Source: CAVVMA01 sp963788205 (GTDB lineage Bacteria; Desulfobacterota; Binatia; Binatales; Binataceae). From it: a stretch of 64,000 nucleotides of DNA. Each line of letters begins with the position of its first letter. Position 1 is the first letter of the stretch. Positions 8,821 through 17,186 of the stretch are shown here, piece by piece. The notes beneath the pieces were generated by a model, which worked only from the letters and a program-made list of their open reading frames with translations, was not told the DNA's origin and made no database searches. The DNA lies in the NCBI GenBank assembly GCA_963788205.1, contig CAWBGG010000003.1, positions 62,001 through 126,000 of the forward strand, in the 5' to 3' direction. The position numbers and the translations under genes are program-made.

Positions 8821-9720
8821 TCACTCCAGCGGCAATCGAAACGGGGTCTCGCGCAGATGGGCGCGCAGGTCGGCGAGCATCTTGCCGGCCAACTCGCGTG
8901 CGCTCTTGCCCGCCGCTGGGCTCAGCCGTGCCAGACGCTGAAGGTCGCGCCGCGAAGCGCTGGCGCGCCTGATCGCATCCTCGCCCATCGGGTCCAACCT
9001 GCGGACCGGGGACTTCGGTGCGCGATCGAGCAGGCCCGCGATCGCCTCGCATGAAGCATCGGCAAACATTTCCGCGTCGCGCCGATCTATATTGCCGGGC
9101 CCCGCCAGCGCCTTGATTATCCGGTCCCATCCGCGAATCCGCCGCAGGCCGCCCTCGAAAATCATGCGATGGGCCGAAAATGGAACGAGGGGTGAATCGA
9201 CCGCCCGATCGAGCATCGCATCCAGCGGGCCGAAGTCGAGCCTCAGAACCTTCAAGAGGAGATCCAGGTAGGCTGGCTCTTGGATACTGTCGAAGCACGC
9301 CTCGGTATAGATGTGACCGCCGAAACGCGAGCCGAAGTCTCCGATCAGACAGGCGGGCAGAAAAAAATTGTGCGCCACCACGTCGGCGCCGAGATGCGCC
9401 AGATAGCCCATCGCAAACGCGATCTGCTGATCGCCGCGGGCCGATTCGAGCAAGGTCAGTCCTGTATCCCAGTTGTGCGAATGGCGTCGAAGCCGGCTCT
9501 GCAGGCGGCGCCCCTGCACGATATCCGGCGCCAGCGAGCCGTAAAGGAAAACCTCTGGCAGGTTAAGAAGCGCGGCTTGAAGGGGATGGTCGGGGGTGAT
9601 AGCCGTCGCAAGCACCTGCATCCCCAACGCGATGTGCGTGACCGGACCCCAGGCCAGGGCCGGGCCCGGCATCAGTACGATGATCGCGGTCGCCAGCGGG
9701 GTTAAGATGAGGAAGATCAT
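8821..9720 (-). CDS. Zinc-dependent phospholipase C-like protein
   Basis: Exported 299-residue protein of the Zn_dep_PLPC family. A hydrophobic signal peptide ends at PALA, leaving WGPVTH as mature N-terminus; an N-terminal Trp is itself a zinc ligand in this family. Further His/Asp ligands lie in RRHSHNWDTG (about 79-88), MGYLAHLGADVVAHNF (about 104-119) and HIYTEACFD. In Clostridium such enzymes hydrolyse phosphatidylcholine; environmental homologues are mostly uncharacterised, so the substrate is open. Single gene, divergent from the uracil-DNA glycosylase gene at 9777. Confidence 0.75.
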   Translation of the reverse strand: MIFLILTPLATAIIVLMPGPALAWGPVTHIALGMQVLATAITPDHPLQAALLNLPEVFLYGSLAPDIVQGRRLQSRLRRHSHNWDTGLTLLESARGDQQIAFAMGYLAHLGADVVAHNFFLPACLIGDFGSRFGGHIYTEACFDSIQEPAYLDLLLKVLRLDFGPLDAMLDRAVDSPLVPFSAHRMIFEGGLRRIRGWDRIIKALAGPGNIDRRDAEMFADASCEAIAGLLDRAPKSPVRRLDPMGEDAIRRASASRRDLQRLARLSPAAGKSARELAGKMLADLRAHLRETPFRLPLE

Positions 9721-9776
9721 GCGCGGGGGTGAGTCGTTGATACGGTGCCGCGCTGAGGGGGCATATTTTCAATCCT

Positions 9777-10580
9777 ATGGAGCATAAAGGGCCTGCGCCA
9801 GATCGGCGCGTGATCTTCGCCTCGCTACGCGACTACGTGGAGCAGATCCGCGAGGAGGGACTCGAGGGTCTTCCCGCGACGCCGAGCAAGCCATCGGTTG
9901 CTCCACCCAAGGCGGCTCCCCAATCGCCGGCGCCAGCGCGCGAGCCGTCCGCGGCGCCCACGGCGATCGAGCTTTTTTCCGCCTATCCCGGGCTGGAGAA
10001 GACCGCCGATCTCCGTGCGCTGCGCGAGTTCATCGGCGATTGCAAGCGATGCAAGCTTGCGCCGACGCGCACCAATCTGGTGTTCGGGGTCGGCAACCCG
10101 TCGGCCGAGTTGATGTTCGTCGGCGAAGGTCCCGGCGCCGATGAAGACGCGCGCGGCGAGCCGTTCGTGGGCCGCGCAGGGCAGTTGCTTACCGACATCA
10201 TCGAGCGCGGGATGGGGATGGCGCGCGCCAACGTCTATATCTGCAACGTCGTCAAATGCAGGCCGCCCGAGAATCGCAATCCCGAACCCGACGAAGTTGC
10301 GGCCTGCGAGCCGTTTCTGTTTCGGCAGATCGATCTCGTCCGCCCGCAAGTGATCGTCGGACTGGGAACCTTCGCCGTGCAGTCGCTGTTGAAGGTCAAA
10401 ACCCCGATCAGCCGGTTGCGCGGAACGTGGCAGCAAGTGCGCGGCATCCGCATGATGCCGACCTTTCATCCCGCCTACTTGCTTCGCAGCCCGGGCGAGA
10501 AGCGAACGGTCTGGGCGGATATACAGGAAGTGATGAAGGTGCTCGGGCGTCCGATCCCCAAGCGCGGCGAACGCCCGTGA
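9777..10580 (+). CDS. Uracil-DNA glycosylase family 4 (iron-sulfur)
   Basis: Removes uracil from DNA at the start of base-excision repair. The 267-residue protein carries the family 4 pattern: CKRCKLAPTRTN (first two cluster cysteines, about 92-95), GEGPGADEDARGEPFVGRAG (active-site loop, about 119-138), CNVVKCRPPENRNP and a later Cys for the 4Fe-4S cluster, and MPTFHPAYLLR (motif with the catalytic His). The first 70 residues form a Pro/Ala-rich linker before the catalytic domain, also seen in DNA-polymerase-associated homologues. The stop overlaps the GTG of the next gene. Confidence 0.92.
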   Translation: MEHKGPAPDRRVIFASLRDYVEQIREEGLEGLPATPSKPSVAPPKAAPQSPAPAREPSAAPTAIELFSAYPGLEKTADLRALREFIGDCKRCKLAPTRTNLVFGVGNPSAELMFVGEGPGADEDARGEPFVGRAGQLLTDIIERGMGMARANVYICNVVKCRPPENRNPEPDEVAACEPFLFRQIDLVRPQVIVGLGTFAVQSLLKVKTPISRLRGTWQQVRGIRMMPTFHPAYLLRSPGEKRTVWADIQEVMKVLGRPIPKRGERP

Positions 10581-11884
10581 CTACGCGCCTATCACGGCCC
10601 GGATTGGCGCTGGCTGGTGCGATCGCGCTGGCGACCGTGTTCTGCGGCGGCGCTGCCGCGGCTGAGGACTGGGTCGAGTTGATCAAAATCGATGGGTCGA
10701 TCAATCCCGCGTCGGCGGATTTCATCGAGGAGTCGCTCGGCGACGCTGCGGCGCGCGGCGCCAAAGCGCTGGTGATCGAGCTCGATACCCCCGGTGGCCT
10801 GCTCACCTCGACCCAGCGAATCGTGAAGGATCTGCTGGGCGCGCCGCTACCGGTGATCGTTTACGTCGCGCCGTCGGGCGCGGGCGCCGCTTCAGCCGGG
10901 ACGTTCATCACCGAGGCGGCCAATATCGCCGCGATGGCGCCGGGAACGACGATCGGCGCGGCCCATCCGGTGGGCACCGGCGGCGAGGACGAAAAGGGCG
11001 TGCTCGGCGAGAAGATCGAGAATTTTACCGCCTCGTTCGCGCGCTCGATCGCTCAGCAGCGCGGCCGCAACCAGGATTGGGTTGTGGATGCGGTGCGAAA
11101 GAGCGTCGCGATTGACGATAGTGAAGCGCTCGCCAAGCATGTGATCGATATCGTCGCCCCCGACTTGCCGAGCCTGCTCAAGCAGGCCTCCGGACGGCAG
11201 GTCACGGTCAACGGCACAACCGTAACGCTGGCGCTTGCCGGCGCGGCCGTGCGCCAGCGGCGGATGACGTTTGGCCAGCGATTGTTCGACGCGCTTGCCG
11301 ACCCGAACATTATGTACCTGCTGCTGATGGCGGGAATCCTGGGGCTCTACTTCGAGTTTTCGCATCCGGGCGTATTCCTGCCCGGCGTGGTCGGCGCGAT
11401 CTGCCTGCTGCTGGCGTTGGCGTCGTTCGAGGTCTTACCGATCAATATCGCGGCGCTGCTCCTGGTCGTGCTGGGCGCGATGATGCTCGCCTCGGAGGCG
11501 TTCGTGACCAGCTATGGTGTGATGGGCCTGGGCGGCGTGGCCGCGCTGGTGCTCGGCTCGCTCTTTTTGATCGACACGTCGCGCGGCGATCTCGAAGTGA
11601 GCCGGGGTATCATCGCAGGTGGCGCGATCGGGCTGAGCGCGATAATCCTGGTCGTCGGTTACGTAGTCGCGCGCGACCGCAGCCGCGCGGCGCATACCGG
11701 ACGCGAAGGTCTGATCGGCGAAATCGGCGAGGTGCGCGAGGCGATCACACCGGGCGCGCCGGGCCGGGTTTTTATCCACGGCGAGATCTGGCGCGCGGTC
11801 AGTGACCAACCGATCGGCGCGGGCGCGCGCGCCTGCGTCACGGCGGTTAGAGGGCTGGAAATCGAAGTCAAGCGCGCATCCTGA
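10577..11884 (+). CDS. NfeD/ClpP-class membrane serine protease
   Basis: Membrane-bound protease with NfeD domain, the partner of slipin/stomatin proteins. GTG start overlaps the glycosylase stop (GTGA). Order: signal peptide (residues 1-28), ClpP-like protease domain with ELDTPGGLL and the catalytic region APSGAGAASAGTF, then a run of four to five transmembrane helices (about 240-370), then a C-terminal OB-fold NfeD domain starting at GREGLIGEIGEVRE. The family cleaves stomatin C-termini. The slipin gene follows 56 bp downstream, completing the usual pair. Confidence 0.88.
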   Translation: MTTRLSRPGLALAGAIALATVFCGGAAAAEDWVELIKIDGSINPASADFIEESLGDAAARGAKALVIELDTPGGLLTSTQRIVKDLLGAPLPVIVYVAPSGAGAASAGTFITEAANIAAMAPGTTIGAAHPVGTGGEDEKGVLGEKIENFTASFARSIAQQRGRNQDWVVDAVRKSVAIDDSEALAKHVIDIVAPDLPSLLKQASGRQVTVNGTTVTLALAGAAVRQRRMTFGQRLFDALADPNIMYLLLMAGILGLYFEFSHPGVFLPGVVGAICLLLALASFEVLPINIAALLLVVLGAMMLASEAFVTSYGVMGLGGVAALVLGSLFLIDTSRGDLEVSRGIIAGGAIGLSAIILVVGYVVARDRSRAAHTGREGLIGEIGEVREAITPGAPGRVFIHGEIWRAVSDQPIGAGARACVTAVRGLEIEVKRAS

Positions 11885-11940
11885 TTTAATTCTCACTGCA
11901 TTCCGGAGCGCACGGGCGGAGAGCTGAAGGAGAAGCGAAT

Positions 11941-12732
11941 ATGGCGGGCGTCGGCGTAATCATCGTGATCTTCGTGGTGTTTCTGATGAGCAGCATCAAG
12001 GTGCTCAACGAATACGAGCGCGGCGTGATTTTCCGCCTGGGCCGGCTCACGCCCTATCGCGGTCCCGGCATGATCATCCTGATTCCGGTGCTCGAACGGA
12101 TGGTGCGAATCGATCTGCGCACCGTGCCGCTCGAAATTCCGCCGCAGGACGTGATCACCCGCGACAATGTGACGGTGAAAGTCAGCGCGGTGCTCTACTT
12201 CCGCGTGATCGATCCGTCGCGCGCGGTGACCGAAGTCAACAACTACCTGTTCGCGACGCTGCAACTGGCGCAAACCACGCTGCGCTCGGTCGGCGGCCAG
12301 AGCGAGCTCGACGACCTGCTGAGCCAGCGTGACAAGCTCAACGCGCGCATCCAGGAGGTCGTAGATCTGCAGACCGAGCCATGGGGAATCAAGGTGACGC
12401 TGATCGAGATCAAGAACATCGACCTGCCGCAGGACATGCAGCGCGCGATCGCGGCGCAGGCCGAGGCCGAGCGCGAACGGCGCGCCAAAGTGATCGCGGC
12501 CGAGGGCGAATTCCAGGCGTCACAGCGGCTGTCCGAAGCCGCCGACATCATGAGCCGCAATCCGATTACGCTCCAGCTCCGTTACCTGCAGACCCTGGCC
12601 GAGATCGCGACCGAGCACAACTCGACCACCGTCTTTCCGCTGCCGATCGATCTGTTCGAGCCGTTTGTGCGCATGAGACAGATGATGCCTTCACCGGCGC
12701 CGGCGGCCGGCGGCGACAAAGGCAAGACTTGA
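11941..12732 (+). CDS. Slipin/stomatin-like SPFH-domain protein
   Basis: Membrane-anchored scaffold protein, 263 residues. A single N-terminal hydrophobic helix (VGVIIVIFVVFLMS) is followed by the SPFH core: NEYERGVIFRLGRL, DLRTVPLEIPPQDVITRDNV and a coiled-coil with AAQAEAERERRAKVI. The C-terminus ends PFVRMRQMM with a Pro/Ala tail; slipins of this kind are substrates of the upstream NfeD protease. ATG is preceded by a good GGAG ribosome site 7-8 bp upstream. Confidence 0.92.
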   Translation: MAGVGVIIVIFVVFLMSSIKVLNEYERGVIFRLGRLTPYRGPGMIILIPVLERMVRIDLRTVPLEIPPQDVITRDNVTVKVSAVLYFRVIDPSRAVTEVNNYLFATLQLAQTTLRSVGGQSELDDLLSQRDKLNARIQEVVDLQTEPWGIKVTLIEIKNIDLPQDMQRAIAAQAEAERERRAKVIAAEGEFQASQRLSEAADIMSRNPITLQLRYLQTLAEIATEHNSTTVFPLPIDLFEPFVRMRQMMPSPAPAAGGDKGKT

Positions 12733-12814
12733 GCCCGCGGTAGGTGGTCAAGTTCACCGTTGCCGTTCCGAGTTGAGAGTCCGAAGCCTCGAGCGGTCAA
12801 GTTCGCTTCCCGGC

Positions 12815-12943
12815 GTGAGTGGCGGGAGATTCTTCGCTGCGCAGACTCCGCTCAGAATGACGTTGAATGAGGCTCTCTGGAATCTACCAAACGAGACCAT
12901 TTGGCGTCATTCTGAGCGGAGCGAAGAATCTCACACCACTCAC
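12815..12943. repeat. Long palindromic intergenic repeat, copy 1
   Basis: An inverted repeat of about 129 bp. The outer ends are GTGAGTGG and its complement; the arms read inward through GAGATTCTTCGCT and CTCAGAATGAC. The centre (GGCTCTCTGGAATCTACCAA and flanks) matches the centre of copy 2 at 15639-15790 in reverse orientation. The RNA would fold into a long hairpin. Size, palindromic ends, absence of coding content and intergenic location suggest a MITE or REP-like element. The rest of the 12733-13059 interval shows nothing else. Confidence 0.75.
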
Positions 12944-13059
12944 TTTCTAGCCACTCCGGGCGCAGCAGTCCTCGGCCGGCAATCGCGGGGCCGAACTTGA
13001 CCACTACCGAGGAGGCGATCGTCTCGTCTCGTCCGGCCGCTTATGGCAATCTCTCCCCG

Positions 13060-13653
13060 ATGGGCAAGCGTCCGGCCGGCAAGCTGATTTTGGTTCGTCA
13101 CGGCGAGAGCGAGGGCAATCGCGATCGTATTTTCACGACCACACCCGCCGAACTGGCATTGACTGATCTCGGCCGCCGCCAGGCCGAAGACGCTGCGGTC
13201 GCAATCGGCCGCCGCTTCGCACCCGAGCTGGTGATATCGAGTCCGTATCTGCGGGCGCTTGACACCGCGAAGATCATCGCCGCCGGCCTGGAGCTTCCGC
13301 TCGCGGTCGAGCGCGACTTGCACGAGATGGACATGGGAAGCCTCAGGGGCAAGCCATACGACGTCGTACAGACATTTCCCGACTACGATGCGGCGCGACG
13401 ATGGCTCTGGAAGCCGCCAGGGGGCGAGAGCTTCGAGGGCGTGAAGCAGCGCGTCGCGCCCGTGATGGACCGGCTCGCCCGCGCGCATCCGGGCAAGGAA
13501 ATCGTGATCGTGAGCCACGGCGGCGTGATGCTCTCCCTATGGGCGCACGTCACCGGTAGTTGGGAAAGCGCGATAGTCCCTGAGAATTGCCAAATCGTCG
13601 TGATCGAGCACGCCGGCGGCCGTTACAGCCGCCCGCAGACCGTCAGAGACTGA
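13060..13653 (+). CDS. Histidine phosphatase (phosphoglycerate mutase-like)
   Basis: Histidine phosphatase superfamily enzyme. The phosphohistidine motif LVRHGESEGN (about 10-19), the ISSPYLRALDTA segment, the catalytic acid in LHEMDMGSLRGK and the second catalytic His in IVSHGGVMLSLW are all present. It resembles broad-specificity phosphatases (CobC/GpmB-like) more than glycolytic mutase. ATG at 13060 is preferred since the family begins just before LILVRHGE; a TTG at 12997 would add 21 residues and has an AGGAGG downstream of it rather than upstream, so the start is uncertain. Convergent with recO, whose 3' end overlaps by about 10 bp. Confidence 0.85.
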   Translation: MGKRPAGKLILVRHGESEGNRDRIFTTTPAELALTDLGRRQAEDAAVAIGRRFAPELVISSPYLRALDTAKIIAAGLELPLAVERDLHEMDMGSLRGKPYDVVQTFPDYDAARRWLWKPPGGESFEGVKQRVAPVMDRLARAHPGKEIVIVSHGGVMLSLWAHVTGSWESAIVPENCQIVVIEHAGGRYSRPQTVRD

Positions 13654-14398
13654 GCACCGAATCGAGAAACTCGACCGAGCGCAGCCGGCGATCGAGCACG
13701 CCGGCGATGAAGCGTGCGATCACCAATGCGCCGTCGGCCCGGGAGGCTTCAGCTTCGGAGTCCATCCCGATCGCGCCCAGGCGGGCGAGCGCGGCCGCGC
13801 TCCTTGATTCGATCCTGACTGCGGGCGCCGTCACCGCGGGGCGGCATCGCAGGCACACCACGCTGCCGTGCGCCGGAACGAAATAGGTCTGATGGTCACC
13901 CGCTTCGGTCGGCGCGGCGCAGGTGCGGCATCGCGCGAATTCCAGTCCGTAGCCCGCCCACGCCAGCATCTTCAGCTCGTACGCCTGCCGGATCGCGAGC
14001 GACGCGTTCCGGCGGCATAACGCCGCCAACGCCTGGGTCAAAATTCCATACGCGCCGGCCGCATCGGCCTCCTCCGAGGTGAGCGCTTCGGCCAGCTCCA
14101 GCATGTAACTGCCGAGCGCGAAACGGGCAAGGTCGTCGTCGAGCGTGAATTGCGGCAGTTCGGCCGCCTCGGCGCGCGTGATGAAGACCAACTGGCCGTT
14201 GGGACGGCGGCGGAAGTAGAGCATCACGTGCGCGAAGGGCTCGAGCTTGCGCTCAAAGCGCGCGCGCGACTTCCTGGCGCCCTTGGCGATTCCACCCAGC
14301 TTGCCGTAGTTGCGCGTTAGCAGGGTGACGATGCGATCGGACTCGGAGTAGTCGCGCGCGCGCAGCGCGATCGCGGCGGATACTTCTTCAGCCGGCAT
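13643..14398 (-). CDS. recO: DNA repair protein RecO
   Basis: Recombination mediator acting with RecR to load RecA on SSB-coated DNA. The N-terminal OB fold reads AIALRARDYSESDRIVTLLT and GKLGGIAKGARKSRARF. The central helical domain includes LARFALGSYMLELAEALT. A four-Cys zinc site is visible in CRTCAAPTE and CLRCRPA (about 168-200). The 251-residue length is typical. The start lies 3 bp downstream of the moxR stop on the same strand, implying co-transcription. Confidence 0.9.
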   Translation of the reverse strand: MPAEEVSAAIALRARDYSESDRIVTLLTRNYGKLGGIAKGARKSRARFERKLEPFAHVMLYFRRRPNGQLVFITRAEAAELPQFTLDDDLARFALGSYMLELAEALTSEEADAAGAYGILTQALAALCRRNASLAIRQAYELKMLAWAGYGLEFARCRTCAAPTEAGDHQTYFVPAHGSVVCLRCRPAVTAPAVRIESRSAAALARLGAIGMDSEAEASRADGALVIARFIAGVLDRRLRSVEFLDSVLSL

Positions 14399-14401
14399 CG
14401 T

Positions 14402-15523
14402 TCACATCCGGCGCAGCATCGTCTGCTGAATTTCGCGGACCTTGCCGCGCATCGCTTCGACGCTCGCGATCGCGCGCCCTTCCTCGCCGGCCTCGCGCAT
14501 CAGGCTGTCGAGCTTGACCAGAATGTTCGCGATCTTCGTATGCGCCTCGATCAGCGCGCGATGCCGCAGCTCCTCGCTCTCCCATCCGCGCTCGGCGTAT
14601 TCGCGCAACTCCTCGCTCTGGATAAGCAATTCGCGCGCCTCCTCTTCGTAGCCCTTGACCAGCCGGCGGATCTCGTCGCGCACCTTGGGCCGCTCCTCGG
14701 GATCCTTCCACAACACGTGCTCCAGGAACATCAGGTCGTCCTCGGCCACACTGCCGCGGCCCATCACGAGCGCGTGCGCGCGCAGCAAATCGAGCGAGTT
14801 GCGCCAGCGCCGATCCGAGGCGATGATCTGGACCCGCCCTAGCTCGCGCCGCAGCTCGCCGATCGCGCGCATCGTCGCGGCCGGAATCGTGACCGCGCGC
14901 GCCGCTGCCGACAACTCGCCGCGCTCGGCGAAGCTCAGCGTCGTGCGGACCGGCGCCGGACGGCCTTCGAGCATCTTGAGAAAGTGGAAGTCCTCGGCGA
15001 TGTAATCGACCACGAAGCGCAGCATGAAGCGATCGTAAAGCGCGGTCAGCTCCTCCTCATCGGGCAACTCGTTGGACGCACCAAACATCGTGACCAGCGG
15101 CACGGCGACCCGCTCGCGGCCGTTGTGAAAGACCCGCTCGTTGATCAAAGTGAGCAGCGCGTTGAGGATCGAGGAGTTGGCCTTGAAGATTTCGTCGAGA
15201 AACGCGATATGCGCCTCCGGCAGCTTGTGGCTGGTCACGCGGCGATAGTCGTCTTCTTCGAGTCCCTTCAAACTGACCGCGCCGAAGATCTCCTCGGGGG
15301 TGCTGAACTTGGTAAGAAGCCACTGGAAATATCGGGCGCCTTCAATTCTGAGGCACAAGCCATCGGCCAGCATCGACTTGGCCGTTCCCGGTGGGCCGAT
15401 AATCAGAACGTGACTGGCCGAGAGCAGCGCGCATAGGGCGCCGTCGATCAGCTCGGCCCGCTCGAAGAACTCGCGATTGAGTTCCGCGCGGATTAGCGCG
15501 AGCTTGGCGGCGGCGTCGGACAT
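14402..15523 (-). CDS. MoxR-family AAA+ ATPase (RavA-like)
   Basis: AAA+ ATPase of the MoxR/RavA group, 373 residues, thought to act as a chaperone in complex maturation. Walker A is GPPGTAKS (about 43-50), Walker B is IAFLDEIFKAN (about 109), sensor 1 is GASNELPDEEEL, with the arginine-finger region LYDRFMLRF. A long helical C-terminal part (from about 280, EEARELLIQSEELREY) is RavA-like; no VWA partner is seen in the window. Followed immediately by recO. Confidence 0.85.
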   Translation of the reverse strand: MSDAAAKLALIRAELNREFFERAELIDGALCALLSASHVLIIGPPGTAKSMLADGLCLRIEGARYFQWLLTKFSTPEEIFGAVSLKGLEEDDYRRVTSHKLPEAHIAFLDEIFKANSSILNALLTLINERVFHNGRERVAVPLVTMFGASNELPDEEELTALYDRFMLRFVVDYIAEDFHFLKMLEGRPAPVRTTLSFAERGELSAAARAVTIPAATMRAIGELRRELGRVQIIASDRRWRNSLDLLRAHALVMGRGSVAEDDLMFLEHVLWKDPEERPKVRDEIRRLVKGYEEEARELLIQSEELREYAERGWESEELRHRALIEAHTKIANILVKLDSLMREAGEEGRAIASVEAMRGKVREIQQTMLRRM

Positions 15524-15638
15524 CGTAGGTTCGTTCTACCAAAGCCCGCCGCGCGACTTAAGGCCACCTGCGGCAGTGCTCAAGGCTTGGTCTGCGATCG
15601 CTCCAGCCGACGACTCCTGCACTTGGAGCGCGGCGAGG

Positions 15639-15790
15639 GTGAATGGTATGAGATTCTTCGCTGCGCAGACTCCGCTCAGAATGACGCCAAATGGTACAGT
15701 TGGTAGATTCCAGAGAGCCCCGTTCAACGTCATTCTGAGCGTAGCGAGGGCTTTCGCCCGAGCGAAGTCGAAGAATCTCATGCCATTCAC
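15639..15790. repeat. Long palindromic intergenic repeat, copy 2
   Basis: Second member of the family at 12815, in opposite orientation, about 152 bp. Ends are GTGAATGG and complement; arms contain GAGATTCTTCG and CTCAGAATGACG. The core GGTAGATTCCAGAGAGCC is the reverse complement of the copy 1 core. The right arm holds a small extra hairpin (GGGCTTTCGCCC) absent in copy 1. It fills most of the 443 bp gap between the divergent moxR and CoA-transferase genes; nothing else is evident there. Confidence 0.75.
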
Positions 15791-15966
15791 GCTGCGAAGC
15801 GGACTCGACCGATCGAGGCTTTGGGCTTTCAGCTCGCAACGGCCACGTTAAACTCGGCCAGTACCCCATCTGCCGCCGGCTTCGCGCCTTGCCCGCTCCG
15901 GCGTGAGGACGCTACAACGATGCGAGGGCGTGCGGGCGCGGCGCGCAGTCCGCATCGGAGGACGCG

Positions 15967-17163
15967 ATGGACAAGGCACTGGCCGGCATCAAGATTCTCG
16001 ATCTCACCCAGTTCGAGGCGGGAACCTCATGCACCGAGCTGCTGGCGTGGCTCGGCGCCGACGTTATCAAGCTCGAATCGCCTGGCCGCGGCGAGCAGGG
16101 CCGCTGGTCGCTGAGCGAGAAGCCGGGCGTCGATTCTTACTACTTTATGTTACTCAACGCCAACAAACGCGGCATCACGCTCAACCTCAAGAGCGCGCAA
16201 GGCCGTGATATGTTTCTCGGCCTCGTCCGGAAAGTCGATATTCTGGCCGAGAATTTTTCGCTCGGCACGCTGGAGGGCCTCGATCTCGGCTACGAGTCGC
16301 TGCGCAAACTAAACCCGCGCCTGATCTATCTGACTATCAAGGGCTTCGGCACTTGGGGGCCGTATAGCCGGTACAAGAGCTTCGACATGATCGCGCAGGC
16401 CTGTGGCGGCGCGATGTCGGTGACAGGCTTTCCGGGTTCTCCACCGCTCAAGCCCGGACCGACGATCGGCGATACCGGCACCGGCGTGCACGCGGCGGCG
16501 GCCGTGCTGGCCGCGTATATCCAGCGCGAACGTACCGGCAAGGGGCAGCAGGTCGAGGTCGCGATGCAGGAGGCGGTGCTGAACTTCGTCCGCGTTCCGA
16601 TGATGGGGACGTACTATACGCATCAGCCCGTCCGCCGCAACGGCAACGCTGTCGGCGCGGTTCCCGGCGATACCTTCAAATGCGCGCCTGGCGGCGACAA
16701 CGATTATGCGTTCATCTTCTGCAGCACGCCCGAGATGTGGAAAAGTCTCTGCGCTGCGATGGGGCGTGCGGAGCTGGCCCAGGACGATCGCTTCAAGGAT
16801 GCTGGCTCGCGGCGCAAGAACGCCGACGCGCTAGCAGCCATCATCAACGAATGGACTGCCAGTCACACCAAGCATCAGGTGATGAAGACCCTCGGCGAGG
16901 CTGGCGTTCCGTGCGGCGCGGTGCTCGACACGGTCGAGCTTCTCAACGATCCGCACCTGCGCGAGCGCGGCATGATCACGACGATCAACCATCCGGTGCG
17001 CGGGGAATTCACGATGCCGGGATGTCCGGTCAAGCTCGAAGACTCCAGCGTCGAGGTCAAGAGTGCGCCGCTGCTCGGCCAGCACAACGGCGAGGTCTAC
17101 GGCGAATTCCTCGGCCTGGGCGCCGGCGAGCTCGAAGAGCTCAAGCGCCAGGGCGTGATCTAA
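15967..17163 (+). CDS. Class III CoA-transferase (CaiB/BaiF family)
   Basis: Transfers CoA between carboxylic acids. The 398 residues show the family landmarks: GIKILDLTQFEAGTSCTELL at the N-terminus, GADVIKLESPGRGEQGR, KRGITLNLKSAQGRDMF, LAENFSLGTLEGLDLGYE (active-site Asp region is near 170, IGDTGTGVHAA) and a C-terminal FTMPGCPVKLEDS. A GGAGG ribosome site lies 7 bp before ATG. The acyl substrate cannot be predicted. Runs into tldD 23 bp downstream, though no functional link is known. Confidence 0.88.
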   Translation: MDKALAGIKILDLTQFEAGTSCTELLAWLGADVIKLESPGRGEQGRWSLSEKPGVDSYYFMLLNANKRGITLNLKSAQGRDMFLGLVRKVDILAENFSLGTLEGLDLGYESLRKLNPRLIYLTIKGFGTWGPYSRYKSFDMIAQACGGAMSVTGFPGSPPLKPGPTIGDTGTGVHAAAAVLAAYIQRERTGKGQQVEVAMQEAVLNFVRVPMMGTYYTHQPVRRNGNAVGAVPGDTFKCAPGGDNDYAFIFCSTPEMWKSLCAAMGRAELAQDDRFKDAGSRRKNADALAAIINEWTASHTKHQVMKTLGEAGVPCGAVLDTVELLNDPHLRERGMITTINHPVRGEFTMPGCPVKLEDSSVEVKSAPLLGQHNGEVYGEFLGLGAGELEELKRQGVI

Positions 17164-17186
17164 GCCTGCTTCGTCGGACGCGAACG

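Noticed and set aside
12815..12943. A CRISPR array or attachment site at the palindromic repeats
   Set aside because: There are no regularly spaced direct repeats; the structure is a single long inverted repeat.
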